A DNA stretch of 5,574 bases from Tannockella sp964369175 (GTDB lineage Bacteria > Bacillota_I > Bacilli_A > Erysipelotrichales > Coprobacillaceae). A program made the position numbers and the translations under genes. The stretch lies in contig CAYJEM010000090.1 of assembly GCA_964369175.1 (NCBI GenBank), positions 1 to 5,574 of the forward strand, given 5' to 3'. The notes under the pieces are model-generated. The model was not told the DNA's origin, did not search any database, and saw nothing but the letters and a program-made list of their open reading frames with translations. Positions 1 to 5,378 of this stretch are shown here, piece after piece; positions within the stretch are counted from its first letter, which is position 1; the number at the start of each line of letters is the position of its first letter.

Positions 1-36
1 TGATCTATCGCGACCTCATCTTTCGATTTTGTCGAC
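1..36 (-). other. Start of an untranslated leader leaving the window
   Basis: This is the stretch downstream of the strong promoter at 43-71, read leftward. It contains no credible start codon with a ribosome binding site; the only ATG is followed three codons later by a stop. It has short self-complementary pieces (TCGA...TCGA and TCGCGA) and runs off the edge. It is most likely the 5' leader of a stable RNA operon or of a gene lying to the left. Which of these it is cannot be decided from 36 bases. Confidence 0.4.
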
Positions 37-42
37 TTGTAT

Positions 43-71
43 ATAATAACAACTCTTACAATTAAAGTCAA
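43..71 (-). promoter_or_regulatory. Strong sigma-A promoter firing out of the left edge, stable-RNA-like
   Basis: The minus strand shows -35 TTGACT (66-71), a 17-nt spacer and -10 TATTAT (43-48), so transcription should start near 36-37. Upstream of the -35 lies a long A-tract-rich stretch (about 72-110) that resembles an UP element. The combination of near-consensus hexamers, optimal spacing, an A/T-rich upstream region and no nearby coding start is typical of rRNA or tRNA promoters in Bacillota. The downstream gene is outside the window, so the rRNA assignment is inference; the promoter itself is well supported. Confidence 0.75.
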
Positions 72-102
72 TAACTTTTTGTAAATTATTTTGAGAAATT
101 TT

Positions 103-143
103 TGTTAATTATTTCAACACTTTTTTTACACTTTAAATTAACA
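103..143. repeat. Spaced inverted repeat upstream of the left-edge promoter
   Basis: The 8-bp arms TGTTAATT (103-110) and AATTAACA (136-143) are perfect inverted repeats separated by 25 bp. Inside lie two direct copies of ACACTTT (117-123 and 128-134), offset by 11 bp, about one helical turn. The element sits 32 bp upstream of the -35 box of the leftward promoter. It could be a protein-binding site or could be chance in AT-rich DNA. No T-tract follows, so it is not a terminator. Confidence 0.25.
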
Positions 144-203
144 TTTGTTTTCGTGTCTATCATTGATATTATTATTTGAAATCCACACATATTTATGTGT
201 AAC

Positions 204-233
204 AAAAAAACAATGATTATAAATCATTGTTTT
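204..233 (-). terminator. Intrinsic terminator of the EIIA gene
   Basis: A perfect 12-bp stem (207-218 paired with 222-233) has a 3-nt loop and is followed on the minus strand by a run of seven T residues (210-204, shared with the stem). It starts 6 nt after the EIIA stop codon. It closes the monocistronic EIIA transcript and separates it from the strong leftward promoter. Confidence 0.88.
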
Positions 234-239
234 AACTAA

Positions 240-554
240 TTATTTTGCGTCTACTTTTTCGTATAGTTCAATAAACTCTTGTGCTAAATCAATAACAACT
301 AACGAAGTCATTAAATGATCTTGTGCATGTACCATTAATAAGTTTAATGGCGCTTTTTCTCCACGGATTTCTGCCTGAATTAATTCGGTTTGTGCATGAT
401 GAGCTTCATTTACAGTTTCTTTTGCTTGTTGTAATGATTCTTCAGCTTTTGCTTGGTCTCCAGCCTTAGCATATTGAATCGCTTCAATTGCCGAACTACG
501 AGCGCTCCCACTATTAACAATTAAGTTAATTACAATTTGTTCTTGTGCATCCAT
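240..554 (-). CDS. PTS lactose/cellobiose-family EIIA component
   Basis: A 104-residue protein of the phosphotransferase system EIIA lactose/cellobiose family (LacF, CelC/ChbA type), a small cytoplasmic three-helix protein that acts as a trimer. It accepts phosphate from HPr and passes it to a cognate EIIB during sugar uptake. The family signature HAQDHLM is present at residues 76-82: His76 matches the phosphorylated histidine and Asp79 the metal-binding aspartate at the trimer core. The upstream HHAQTELIQAE (52-62) is also characteristic, and length is normal. The start is supported by AAGGAGAA at 561-568. The gene stands alone with its own promoter, cre and terminator, and no EIIB or EIIC is adjacent, so it must work with a permease encoded elsewhere. 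Within the family, cellobiose/chitobiose specificity is a little more likely than lactose, but this is not provable here. Confidence 0.93.
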   Translation of the reverse strand: MDAQEQIVINLIVNSGSARSSAIEAIQYAKAGDQAKAEESLQQAKETVNEAHHAQTELIQAEIRGEKAPLNLLMVHAQDHLMTSLVVIDLAQEFIELYEKVDAK

Positions 555-584
555 TTTGTATTCTCCTTATCTAACTCAAAGTTT

Positions 585-598
585 CAGATTTCTATCTG
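585..598 (-). other. Small hairpin at the 5' end of the EIIA mRNA
   Basis: CAGAT and ATCTG flank an AGAA tetraloop and would form a 5-bp hairpin almost at the predicted transcript start (about 599). Such 5'-terminal hairpins can stabilise mRNAs. It is too short to be a convincing antiterminator target, and no terminator lies between it and the gene. Confidence 0.3.
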
Positions 599-605
599 CC
601 CCTAT

Positions 606-635
606 ATAGTACCATACATTTGATAACGTTTACAA
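606..635 (-). promoter_or_regulatory. Extended -10 promoter of the EIIA gene
   Basis: The minus strand reads -35 TTGTAA (630-635), 18-nt spacer, then TGG directly followed by TACTAT (-10 at 606-611). The TGn motif makes this an extended -10 promoter, which compensates for the imperfect hexamers. Predicted start is near 599, giving a leader of about 45 nt. The cre at 621-634 overlaps the -35 and spacer. Confidence 0.65.
621..634 (-). promoter_or_regulatory. cre site (CcpA operator) over the EIIA promoter
   Basis: The minus strand reads TGTAAACGTTATCA, matching every constrained position of the Bacillota catabolite-responsive element consensus TGWAARCGYTWNCW. It covers most of the -35 hexamer and the upstream part of the spacer of the EIIA promoter. 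CcpA bound here would block RNA polymerase, so the gene is predicted to be shut down by preferred sugars such as glucose. Position, match and PTS target agree with one another. Confidence 0.85.
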
Positions 636-653
636 TACATTTTTGTATTTGTA
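631..653. repeat. Imperfect palindrome at the upstream edge of the EIIA promoter
   Basis: TACAATACA (631-639) faces TGTATTTGTA (644-653) around a TTTT centre, an inverted repeat with one extra base in the right arm. It overlaps the cre end and the -35 box. It could be a second operator for a local sugar-responsive regulator; simple AT-rich sequence is the alternative. Confidence 0.3.
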
Positions 654-676
654 CCAATAAATCTATATAAGTGTAT

Positions 677-712
677 AAATAAAAAAAAGACACTACATAT
701 GTAGCATCTTTT
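677..712 (-). terminator. Intrinsic terminator of the str operon, after tuf
   Basis: After the tuf stop the minus strand forms AAAAGATGCTAC / ATAT loop / GTAGTGTCTTTT (685-712), a 12-bp stem including two G-U pairs. A run of eight T residues follows, then ATTTAT. It begins 14 nt past the tuf stop codon. It ends the rpsL-rpsG-fusA-tuf transcript and insulates the EIIA gene from it. Confidence 0.9.
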
Positions 713-726
713 ATTTATATCTTTAA

Positions 727-1911
727 TTATTCAATAATGTCAGAAACGTTACCAGCACCAACTGTTCTACCACCCTCACGGATTGAGAATTTAGTACCTT
801 CTTCGATAGCGATTGGTGAGATTAACTCAACAGTTAACTCTACGTTATCTCCAGGCATAACCATTTCAACACCTTCTGGTAACTCGATTACTCCAGTTAC
901 GTCAGTAGTTCTGAAATAGAATTGTGGTCTATAGTTTCCGAAGAATGGAGTATGACGTCCACCTTCATCTTTTGATAAGATATAAACTTGACATTTGAAT
1001 TTTTTGTGTGGATTAACTGATCCAGGTTTTGCTAAACATTGTCCACGTTGGATTTCTTCACGGTTTACCCCACGTAATAATACTCCTACGTTATCTCCAG
1101 CTTCAGCATAGTCTAATAATTTACGGAACATTTCAATTCCTGTAGCAACTGTGCTTTTTGTATCAGTGATACCAATGATATCTAATGTATCATTTAAGTG
1201 TAATTGTCCACGTTCTACTCTACCTGTAGCAACAGTTCCACGACCTGTGATTGTGAAAACGTCTTCTACTGGCATTAAGAATGGTTTGTCAGTATCTCTA
1301 GTTGGAGTTGGGATATAAGAATCTACAGCAGCCATTAATTCATGGATAGCTCCAGTCCAGTTTTCATCTCCTTCTAAAGCTTTTAAAGCTGAACCTTTGA
1401 TTACTGGTGTATCATCACCTGGGAAATCATATTCATTTAATAATTCTCTAACTTCCATTTCAACTAATTCTAATAATTCTTCGTCATCTACCATGTCACA
1501 TTTGTTTAAGAATACGATGATGTATGGTACACCTACTTGACGAGATAATAAGATATGCTCTCTAGTTTGAGGCATTGGTCCGTCAGTTGAAGCTACTACT
1601 AAGATAGCTCCATCCATTTGTGCAGCACCAGTGATCATGTTTTTGATGTAGTCAGCATGTCCTGGACAGTCAACGTGTGCATAGTGACGAGCTTCTGTTT
1701 GGTATTCAACGTGAGCAGTGTTGATTGTAATCCCACGTTCTTTTTCTTCTGGAGCAGCATCAATTGCAGCATAATCCATTGCTTGAGCTCCACCATCTTT
1801 TGATAATACAGTTGTGATAGCAGCTGTTAAAGTTGTTTTACCGTGGTCAACGTGACCAATAGTTCCGATATTTACGTGCGCTTTCGAGCGGTCAAATTTT
1901 TCTTTAGCCAT
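727..1911 (-). CDS. tuf: Elongation factor Tu
   Basis: EF-Tu, 394 residues, the GTPase that delivers aminoacyl-tRNA to the ribosomal A site in the cytoplasm. The GTP-binding motifs are complete: P-loop GHVDHGKT (19-26), switch I RGITI (59-63), DCPGH (81-85) with catalytic His85, NKCD (136-139) and GSALK (173-177). Domains II and III follow, including the conserved GNYRPQFYFRT in domain III, and the protein ends in the usual beta-rich tail. Length is normal. The start codon lies 8 nt after AGGAGG (1920-1925). It is the last gene of the str operon, 83 nt after fusA, with a candidate promoter in that gap, which would fit the need for excess EF-Tu over EF-G. Gln125, where elfamycin-resistance changes are known, is wild type. 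No second tuf copy is seen here. Confidence 0.99.
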   Translation of the reverse strand: MAKEKFDRSKAHVNIGTIGHVDHGKTTLTAAITTVLSKDGGAQAMDYAAIDAAPEEKERGITINTAHVEYQTEARHYAHVDCPGHADYIKNMITGAAQMDGAILVVASTDGPMPQTREHILLSRQVGVPYIIVFLNKCDMVDDEELLELVEMEVRELLNEYDFPGDDTPVIKGSALKALEGDENWTGAIHELMAAVDSYIPTPTRDTDKPFLMPVEDVFTITGRGTVATGRVERGQLHLNDTLDIIGITDTKSTVATGIEMFRKLLDYAEAGDNVGVLLRGVNREEIQRGQCLAKPGSVNPHKKFKCQVYILSKDEGGRHTPFFGNYRPQFYFRTTDVTGVIELPEGVEMVMPGDNVELTVELISPIAIEEGTKFSIREGGRTVGAGNVSDIIE

Positions 1912-1953
1912 TTAAGGTTCCTCCTATATAAGTTTAAATTTTCGTACAAATAC

Positions 1954-1982
1954 ATTTTAGTGTATTCATAAGTAAAAATCAA
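1954..1982 (-). promoter_or_regulatory. Candidate internal promoter for tuf
   Basis: In the fusA-tuf gap the minus strand shows TTGATT (1977-1982), a 17-nt spacer and TAAAAT (1954-1959). Predicted start is near 1947, leaving a leader of about 35 nt before tuf. An extra tuf promoter inside the str operon is known in several bacteria and would raise EF-Tu relative to EF-G. A 6-7 bp inverted repeat (AATACA...TGTATT) overlaps the -10 box and could instead be an mRNA hairpin. No T-tract follows it, so it is not a terminator. Confidence 0.5.
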
Positions 1983-1994
1983 TATTTTTTTGTA

Positions 1995-4070
1995 TTAGTT
2001 GTTTCCACCGTTTTTCTTGATGATTTCTTCTCTAATACTTTTTGGAACTGGTTCATAACGATCAAAGATCATTGTGTAGTTCCCACGTCCTTGTGTAAAT
2101 GAACGTAAATCTGTTGCATATCCAAACATTTCAGATAAAGGTACACTTGCTTGTACTAATACAGCATTCCCTCTTTCTTCTTGTCCTTCAATCATACCAC
2201 GTCTTGATGAAACGTCACCCATTACACTACCTAAGTATTCAGCAGGTGCAGTAACTTCTACAGACATGATTGGTTCTAAGATAACTGGCTCACATTTTTT
2301 ACCAGCTACTTTTAATGCCATACTAGCCGCAACTTTGTATGCCATCTCTGATGAATCGACATCATGGTATGAACCATCAAATAATGTAGCTTTGATATCT
2401 AATACTGGGTACCCAGCGATCATACCTGTTGCAAGTGAATCTTCTAAACCTACTCTTACAGAGTTAATATACTCTCTAGGTACAGATCCCCCAACGATTG
2501 CATCAACGAATTCAAATCCTTTACCTTCATTTGGTTCGAATTTAATCCATACGTGACCGTATTGTCCACGACCACCTGATTGTTTAACGTATTTCCCTTC
2601 ACATTCAGCCATAGACTTAATTGTTTCACGGTAAGCAACTTGAGGTGCTCCTACGTTAGCTTCTACTTTATACTCTCTACGTAAACGGTCAACGATTACA
2701 TCTAAGTGTAACTCACCCATCCCAGCAATAACTGTATCTCCAGTTTCAGGGTTAGTGAATGTTCTAAATGTTGGATCTTCTTCCGCTAACTTAGATAAAC
2801 CAATACCTAATTTATCTTGGTCTTGTTTTGTTTTTGGTTCAATTGCAAGTTCGATTACTGGCTCAGGGAATTCCATTTTTTCTAAGATAACAAAGTTTTT
2901 CTCATCACAAATAGTATCTCCTGTAGTTGTGTTTTTGAAACCAACTGCAGCAGCGATATCTCCTGCATAAACGATTTGAATTTCTTCACGTTTGTTAGCA
3001 TGCATCTGTAAGATACGTCCTAAACGTTCTTTTTTGTCTTTTGTAGAGTTTAATACGTATGATCCAGACTCAATAGTTCCTGAATACACACGGAAGAAAG
3101 TTAATCTACCAACAAATGGGTCAGCCATAATTTTAAATGCTAATGCTGAGAATGGTTCATCATCAGACGCATGTCTTTCGATTTCATTTTCATTTTCATC
3201 AATACCTTTAATCGCAGGGATATCAGTTGGTGCTGGTAAATAATCAATTACCGCATCTAACATTTGTTGAACCCCTTTGTTTTTATAAGCAGAACCACAA
3301 ATTACTGGGAATAAATCAACAGCTAATGTTCCTTTACGGATTGCAGCTTTAATTTCTTCTACAGTAACTTCTTCTTCTTCTAATACTTTCATCATTAAAT
3401 CGTCATCATAAGATGCAGCACAATCTAATAATCTTGAACGATATTCGTTTGCTTGATCAATATAATCAGCAGGGATATCTCTTTCTTCTTGCTCTTCACC
3501 TTTTTCATCTACATTGTAGATTGCTTTCATCGTAACTAAGTCGATAATTCCTTCGAATTGATCTTCAGCACCGATAGGTAATTGTAAAGCTACAGCATTA
3601 GCTGCTAATCTTTTTCCTAATGAATCAACTGACATGATGAAATCAGCACCAGTTGCATCCATTTTATTACAGAATACAATACGAGGTACTCCATAAGTTG
3701 TAGCTTGACGCCAAACTGTTTCAGTTTGAGGTTCTACTCCAGCTTTAGAGTCTAATACTGTTACAGCACCATCTAATACACGTAATGAACGTTCTACTTC
3801 TACAGTAAAGTCAACGTGACCCGGTGTATCGATGATATTAACGCGGTGTCCATTCCACTGTGCAGTTGTTGCAGCAGAAGTGATTGTAATTCCACGTTCT
3901 TGTTCTTGTTCCATCCAGTCCATTTGAGAAGCACCTTCATGCGTTTCTCCGATTTTATGGATTTTACCAGTGTAATAAAGTACACGTTCAGTCGTTGTTG
4001 TTTTACCAGCATCGATATGCGCCATGATACCTATATTACGAGTTTTTTCTAATGAAAATTCACGAGCCAT
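1995..4070 (-). CDS. fusA: Elongation factor G
   Basis: EF-G, 691 residues, the GTPase that drives ribosomal translocation and, with ribosome recycling factor, subunit splitting. Domain I carries AHIDAGKTT (17-25), RGITI (59-63), DTPGH (81-85), NKMD (135-138) and GSA (259-261). Domain II spans roughly 290-400 and domain III roughly 405-480. Domain IV has QSGGRGQYGHV (497-507), the loop GGSVPREYINSV (527-538) and the tip loop SYHDVDSSE with His569. Domain V ends with GYATDLRSFTQGRG (650-663). Length matches Bacilli EF-G, and the intact GTPase motifs argue for the housekeeping protein rather than a FusA2-type or TetM-type paralogue. The start follows AAGGGAG (4077-4083), 39 nt after rpsG, with no terminator between them, so the two are co-transcribed. 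Confidence 0.99.
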   Translation of the reverse strand: MAREFSLEKTRNIGIMAHIDAGKTTTTERVLYYTGKIHKIGETHEGASQMDWMEQEQERGITITSAATTAQWNGHRVNIIDTPGHVDFTVEVERSLRVLDGAVTVLDSKAGVEPQTETVWRQATTYGVPRIVFCNKMDATGADFIMSVDSLGKRLAANAVALQLPIGAEDQFEGIIDLVTMKAIYNVDEKGEEQEERDIPADYIDQANEYRSRLLDCAASYDDDLMMKVLEEEEVTVEEIKAAIRKGTLAVDLFPVICGSAYKNKGVQQMLDAVIDYLPAPTDIPAIKGIDENENEIERHASDDEPFSALAFKIMADPFVGRLTFFRVYSGTIESGSYVLNSTKDKKERLGRILQMHANKREEIQIVYAGDIAAAVGFKNTTTGDTICDEKNFVILEKMEFPEPVIELAIEPKTKQDQDKLGIGLSKLAEEDPTFRTFTNPETGDTVIAGMGELHLDVIVDRLRREYKVEANVGAPQVAYRETIKSMAECEGKYVKQSGGRGQYGHVWIKFEPNEGKGFEFVDAIVGGSVPREYINSVRVGLEDSLATGMIAGYPVLDIKATLFDGSYHDVDSSEMAYKVAASMALKVAGKKCEPVILEPIMSVEVTAPAEYLGSVMGDVSSRRGMIEGQEERGNAVLVQASVPLSEMFGYATDLRSFTQGRGNYTMIFDRYEPVPKSIREEIIKKNGGNN

Positions 4071-4109
4071 AAAAATCTCCCTTCTAAATTTTTCTTTATT
4101 TTTTTCTTA

Positions 4110-4580
4110 TTACCAACGGAAATGAGCGAATGCTTTATTAGCTTCAGCCATTTTATGAGTGTCTTCTTTTTTCTTAACAGAAGCACCAGATCCGTTAGAA
4201 GCATCGATAATTTCGTTTGCTAAACGATCCACCATAGTGTTTTCGTTACGTAAACGAGAATAGTTAACTAACCATCTTAACCCTAAAGTCATTCTTCTTT
4301 CATTTGAAACTTCAACAGGTACTTGGTAGTTAGCTCCACCAACACGTCTTACTTTCAATTCAAGAACTGGCATAATGTTATTGATTGCTTGATCGAAAAC
4401 TTCCATTGCTGGATTTCCAGTTTTATCTTCAACTTTTTTAAATGCATCATATAAGATGTTTTGTGCAACACCTTTTTTACCATCAAGCATAATGTTGTTG
4501 ATTAACTTAGAAATTGTTTTTGAATTGTACACTGGATCAGGTAAAACGTCTCTTTTAGCGATTTGTCCTTTTCTTGCCAT
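4110..4580 (-). CDS. rpsG: 30S ribosomal protein S7
   Basis: Ribosomal protein S7, 156 residues, the usual bacterial length. It is a primary 16S rRNA binder that nucleates folding of the 30S head and lines the E site. Diagnostic parts are the N-terminal LPDPVYNSKTISKLIN (13-28), the extended beta-hairpin ending GGANYQVPVEV (81-91) that contacts E-site tRNA and mRNA, and the basic C-terminus KKKEDTHKMAEANKAFAHFRW (136-156). A strong AAGGAGG (4589-4595) lies 8 nt before the ATG. It is separated from rpsL by 28 nt and from fusA by 39 nt, consistent with one transcript. In E. coli S7 autoregulates at the S12-S7 junction; here that gap is too short and plain to show such a structure. Confidence 0.99.
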   Translation of the reverse strand: MARKGQIAKRDVLPDPVYNSKTISKLINNIMLDGKKGVAQNILYDAFKKVEDKTGNPAMEVFDQAINNIMPVLELKVRRVGGANYQVPVEVSNERRMTLGLRWLVNYSRLRNENTMVDRLANEIIDASNGSGASVKKKEDTHKMAEANKAFAHFRW

Positions 4581-4608
4581 TATAATTTCCTCCTTCTTTT
4601 ATACTTGA

Positions 4609-5019
4609 TTACTTAGGTCTCTTAGTACCATAGTGTGAACGGCTTTGTTTACGGTTAGCAACTCCAGCACAGTCCATTGTTCCACGAATAATATGGTAAC
4701 GAACCCCTGGTAAGTCTTTAACACGTCCTCCACGAATTAAAACAACACTATGTTCTTGTAAGTTGTGTCCAATTCCTGGGATATATGCTGTTACTTCCAT
4801 TCCATTTGATAATCTAACACGGGCATATTTACGTAAAGCCGAGTTAGGTTTCTTTGGTGTCATAGTAGCAACACGAGTACAAACACCACGTTTTTGTGGA
4901 GATTTTGTGCTTGTTGGCTTTTTAGCTAACGAGTTGAAACCTCTGTTTAACGCTGGTGATTTTGATTTTGTAGTTTTGTCTGTACGACCTTTTCTAACTA
5001 ATTGATTAATTGTAGGCAT
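4609..5019 (-). CDS. rpsL: 30S ribosomal protein S12
   Basis: Ribosomal protein S12, 136 residues starting MPTINQLVRKG, part of the decoding centre that monitors codon-anticodon pairing. It has the longer N-terminal region of Bacilli S12 (SPALNRGFNSLAKK..., about 21-41), absent from E. coli. The core TPKKPNSALRK (54-64) and RGGRVKDLPGVRYH (96-109) are intact. Lys56 and Lys101, the sites of streptomycin-resistance changes, are wild type, and Asp102 is the position methylthiolated in some bacteria. The start at 5019 is preferred because AAAGGAG (5028-5034) lies 8 nt upstream. A GTG in frame at 5046 would translate through that site and add nine residues unlike any S12. It is the first gene of the str operon. 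Confidence 0.99.
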   Translation of the reverse strand: MPTINQLVRKGRTDKTTKSKSPALNRGFNSLAKKPTSTKSPQKRGVCTRVATMTPKKPNSALRKYARVRLSNGMEVTAYIPGIGHNLQEHSVVLIRGGRVKDLPGVRYHIIRGTMDCAGVANRKQSRSHYGTKRPK

Positions 5020-5027
5020 TCCTTGTT

Positions 5028-5034
5028 CTCCTTT
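5028..5034 (-). promoter_or_regulatory. Ribosome binding site fixing the rpsL start
   Basis: AAAGGAG on the minus strand lies 8 nt before the ATG at 5019. The longer frame opening at the GTG at 5046 would read through this site, so it settles the S12 start. Confidence 0.9.
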
Positions 5035-5040
5035 CCTATC

Positions 5041-5088
5041 AAACACACAATTCCGGGTGTTTCATAATTCTCAATAAATATTGCACCC
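5041..5088 (-). promoter_or_regulatory. Structured leader of the str operon with two competing hairpins
   Basis: In the leader of about 80 nt, GGGTG (5084-5088) can pair with CACCC (5055-5059), enclosing a small CAAT...ATTG stem. Alternatively AAACAC (5057-5062) can pair with GTGTTT (5041-5046), which ends 6 nt before the ribosome binding site. The two structures share 5057-5059, so they exclude each other. Ribosomal protein operons are often controlled through leader RNA, but no known binding motif is recognised here; regulation is inference. Confidence 0.35.
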
Positions 5089-5107
5089 ATATGTAGGCAC
5101 TGATACG

Positions 5108-5136
5108 ATAATATCATATGGTATATTCTATGTCAA
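5108..5136 (-). promoter_or_regulatory. Main promoter of the str operon
   Basis: The minus strand has a perfect -35 TTGACA (5131-5136), a 17-nt spacer and -10 TATTAT (5108-5113). Predicted start is near 5101, giving a leader of about 80 nt before rpsL. The stretch upstream (5137-5158) is almost pure A/T, like an UP element. A promoter of this strength suits a ribosomal protein operon. It shows the str genes do not depend on read-through from rpoBC, and it lies more than 110 bp from the IS edge, so it is unharmed. Confidence 0.9.
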
Positions 5137-5158
5137 CATATATTAGAAATAATTTTAT

Positions 5159-5182
5159 ATTAATTTGCTAGTGCAAATTAAT
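5159..5182. repeat. Perfect 10-bp palindrome upstream of the str promoter
   Basis: ATTAATTTGC and its exact reverse complement flank a 4-nt TAGT centre, 22 bp upstream of the rpsL -35 box. No T-tract follows on either strand, so it is a poor terminator. It may be an operator, or the stem of a decayed terminator of a gene that once lay upstream. The remaining bases to 5251 hold no ORF or recognisable site. Confidence 0.45.
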
Positions 5183-5251
5183 GAATATCTAGCTAATTCA
5201 CTCTTGGCGAATATTGATCTTTAAAAATATAGTTTAAGTGCAAAAGAAAAA

Positions 5252-5276
5252 GGGCTCTATACTTTTACTGGGGGAC
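5252..5276 (+). repeat. Left terminal inverted repeat of the ISL3-type element
   Basis: This G-rich and T-rich block stands out from the AT-rich surroundings and has the GGCTCT start and following GGGGGAC of ISL3-family ends. The exact first base (5252 or 5253) and the repeat length cannot be set without the partner end. Confidence 0.65.
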
Positions 5277-5297
5277 AAATAAGTCTTCCAGTTTTTC

Positions 5298-5327
5298 TTT
5301 ACAATAAAAATAGACATAGCTTATAAC
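5298..5327 (+). promoter_or_regulatory. Candidate transposase promoter
   Basis: TTTACA (5298-5303), an 18-nt spacer and TATAAC (5322-5327), each one mismatch from consensus. Predicted start is near 5333-5335, giving a leader of about 45 nt. It lies inside the element, between the terminal repeat and the transposase gene. Confidence 0.5.
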
Positions 5328-5371
5328 TCGTTTTACAATTTAAGTGCTTAATCAAAAACGAAAGGAGTTAT
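5323..5371 (+). promoter_or_regulatory. Long-range hairpin masking the transposase ribosome binding site
   Basis: ATAACTC (5323-5329) pairs with GAGTTAT (5365-5371), and the adjoining GTTTT (5330-5334) with AAAAC (5355-5359). This makes a 12-bp stem with a 5-nt bulge on the right side. The right arm contains the GAG of the transposase AAAGGAG (5361-5367). The left arm lies over the -10 box, so it would be present only in RNA that starts upstream of the element. Confidence 0.45.
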
Positions 5372-5378
5372 ATATTCT

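Noticed and set aside
86..163. Minus-strand frame of 25 codons in the left intergenic region
   Set aside because: It has no ribosome binding site, low-complexity Lys/Asn-rich content expected of AT-rich DNA, and it overlaps the upstream region of the strong promoter.
185..200. Hairpin ACACAT-ATTT-ATGTGT considered as a second terminator
   Set aside because: The stem is only 6 bp and no T-tract follows on either strand; the terminator at 204-233 already closes the EIIA gene.
644..654. The 11-mer TGTATTTGTAC shared between the EIIA promoter region and the fusA-tuf gap (1944-1954, opposite strand)
   Set aside because: It lies in opposite orientation relative to each gene and at different distances from the promoters; one such match is likely by chance in AT-rich intergenic DNA.
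1618..1803. Plus-strand open frame inside tuf
   Set aside because: It is the antisense shadow of a highly conserved gene, has no ribosome binding site, and its product is low-complexity Ser/Phe/Cys-rich. The other plus-strand frames inside tuf, fusA and rpsL are rejected for the same reason.
2456..2638. Minus-strand frame overlapping fusA in another phase
   Set aside because: It lies wholly within the conserved EF-G coding sequence with no start signal; the similar frame at 3800-4012 is likewise a shadow.
5020..5046. N-terminal extension of rpsL from a GTG at 5046
   Set aside because: It would translate through the ribosome binding site and add nine residues not seen in S12 proteins; the ATG at 5019 with AAAGGAG 8 nt upstream is the normal start.
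5199..5215. Short 6-bp stem ATTCAC-TCTTG-GCGAAT in the gap upstream of the IS
   Set aside because: It is weak, includes a G-U pair, and has neither a T-tract nor a linked gene.
5233..5347. Direct repeat TTTAAGTGC at 5233-5241 and 5339-5347
   Set aside because: One copy is outside and one inside the IS, not flanking it, so it is not a target duplication and is probably chance.
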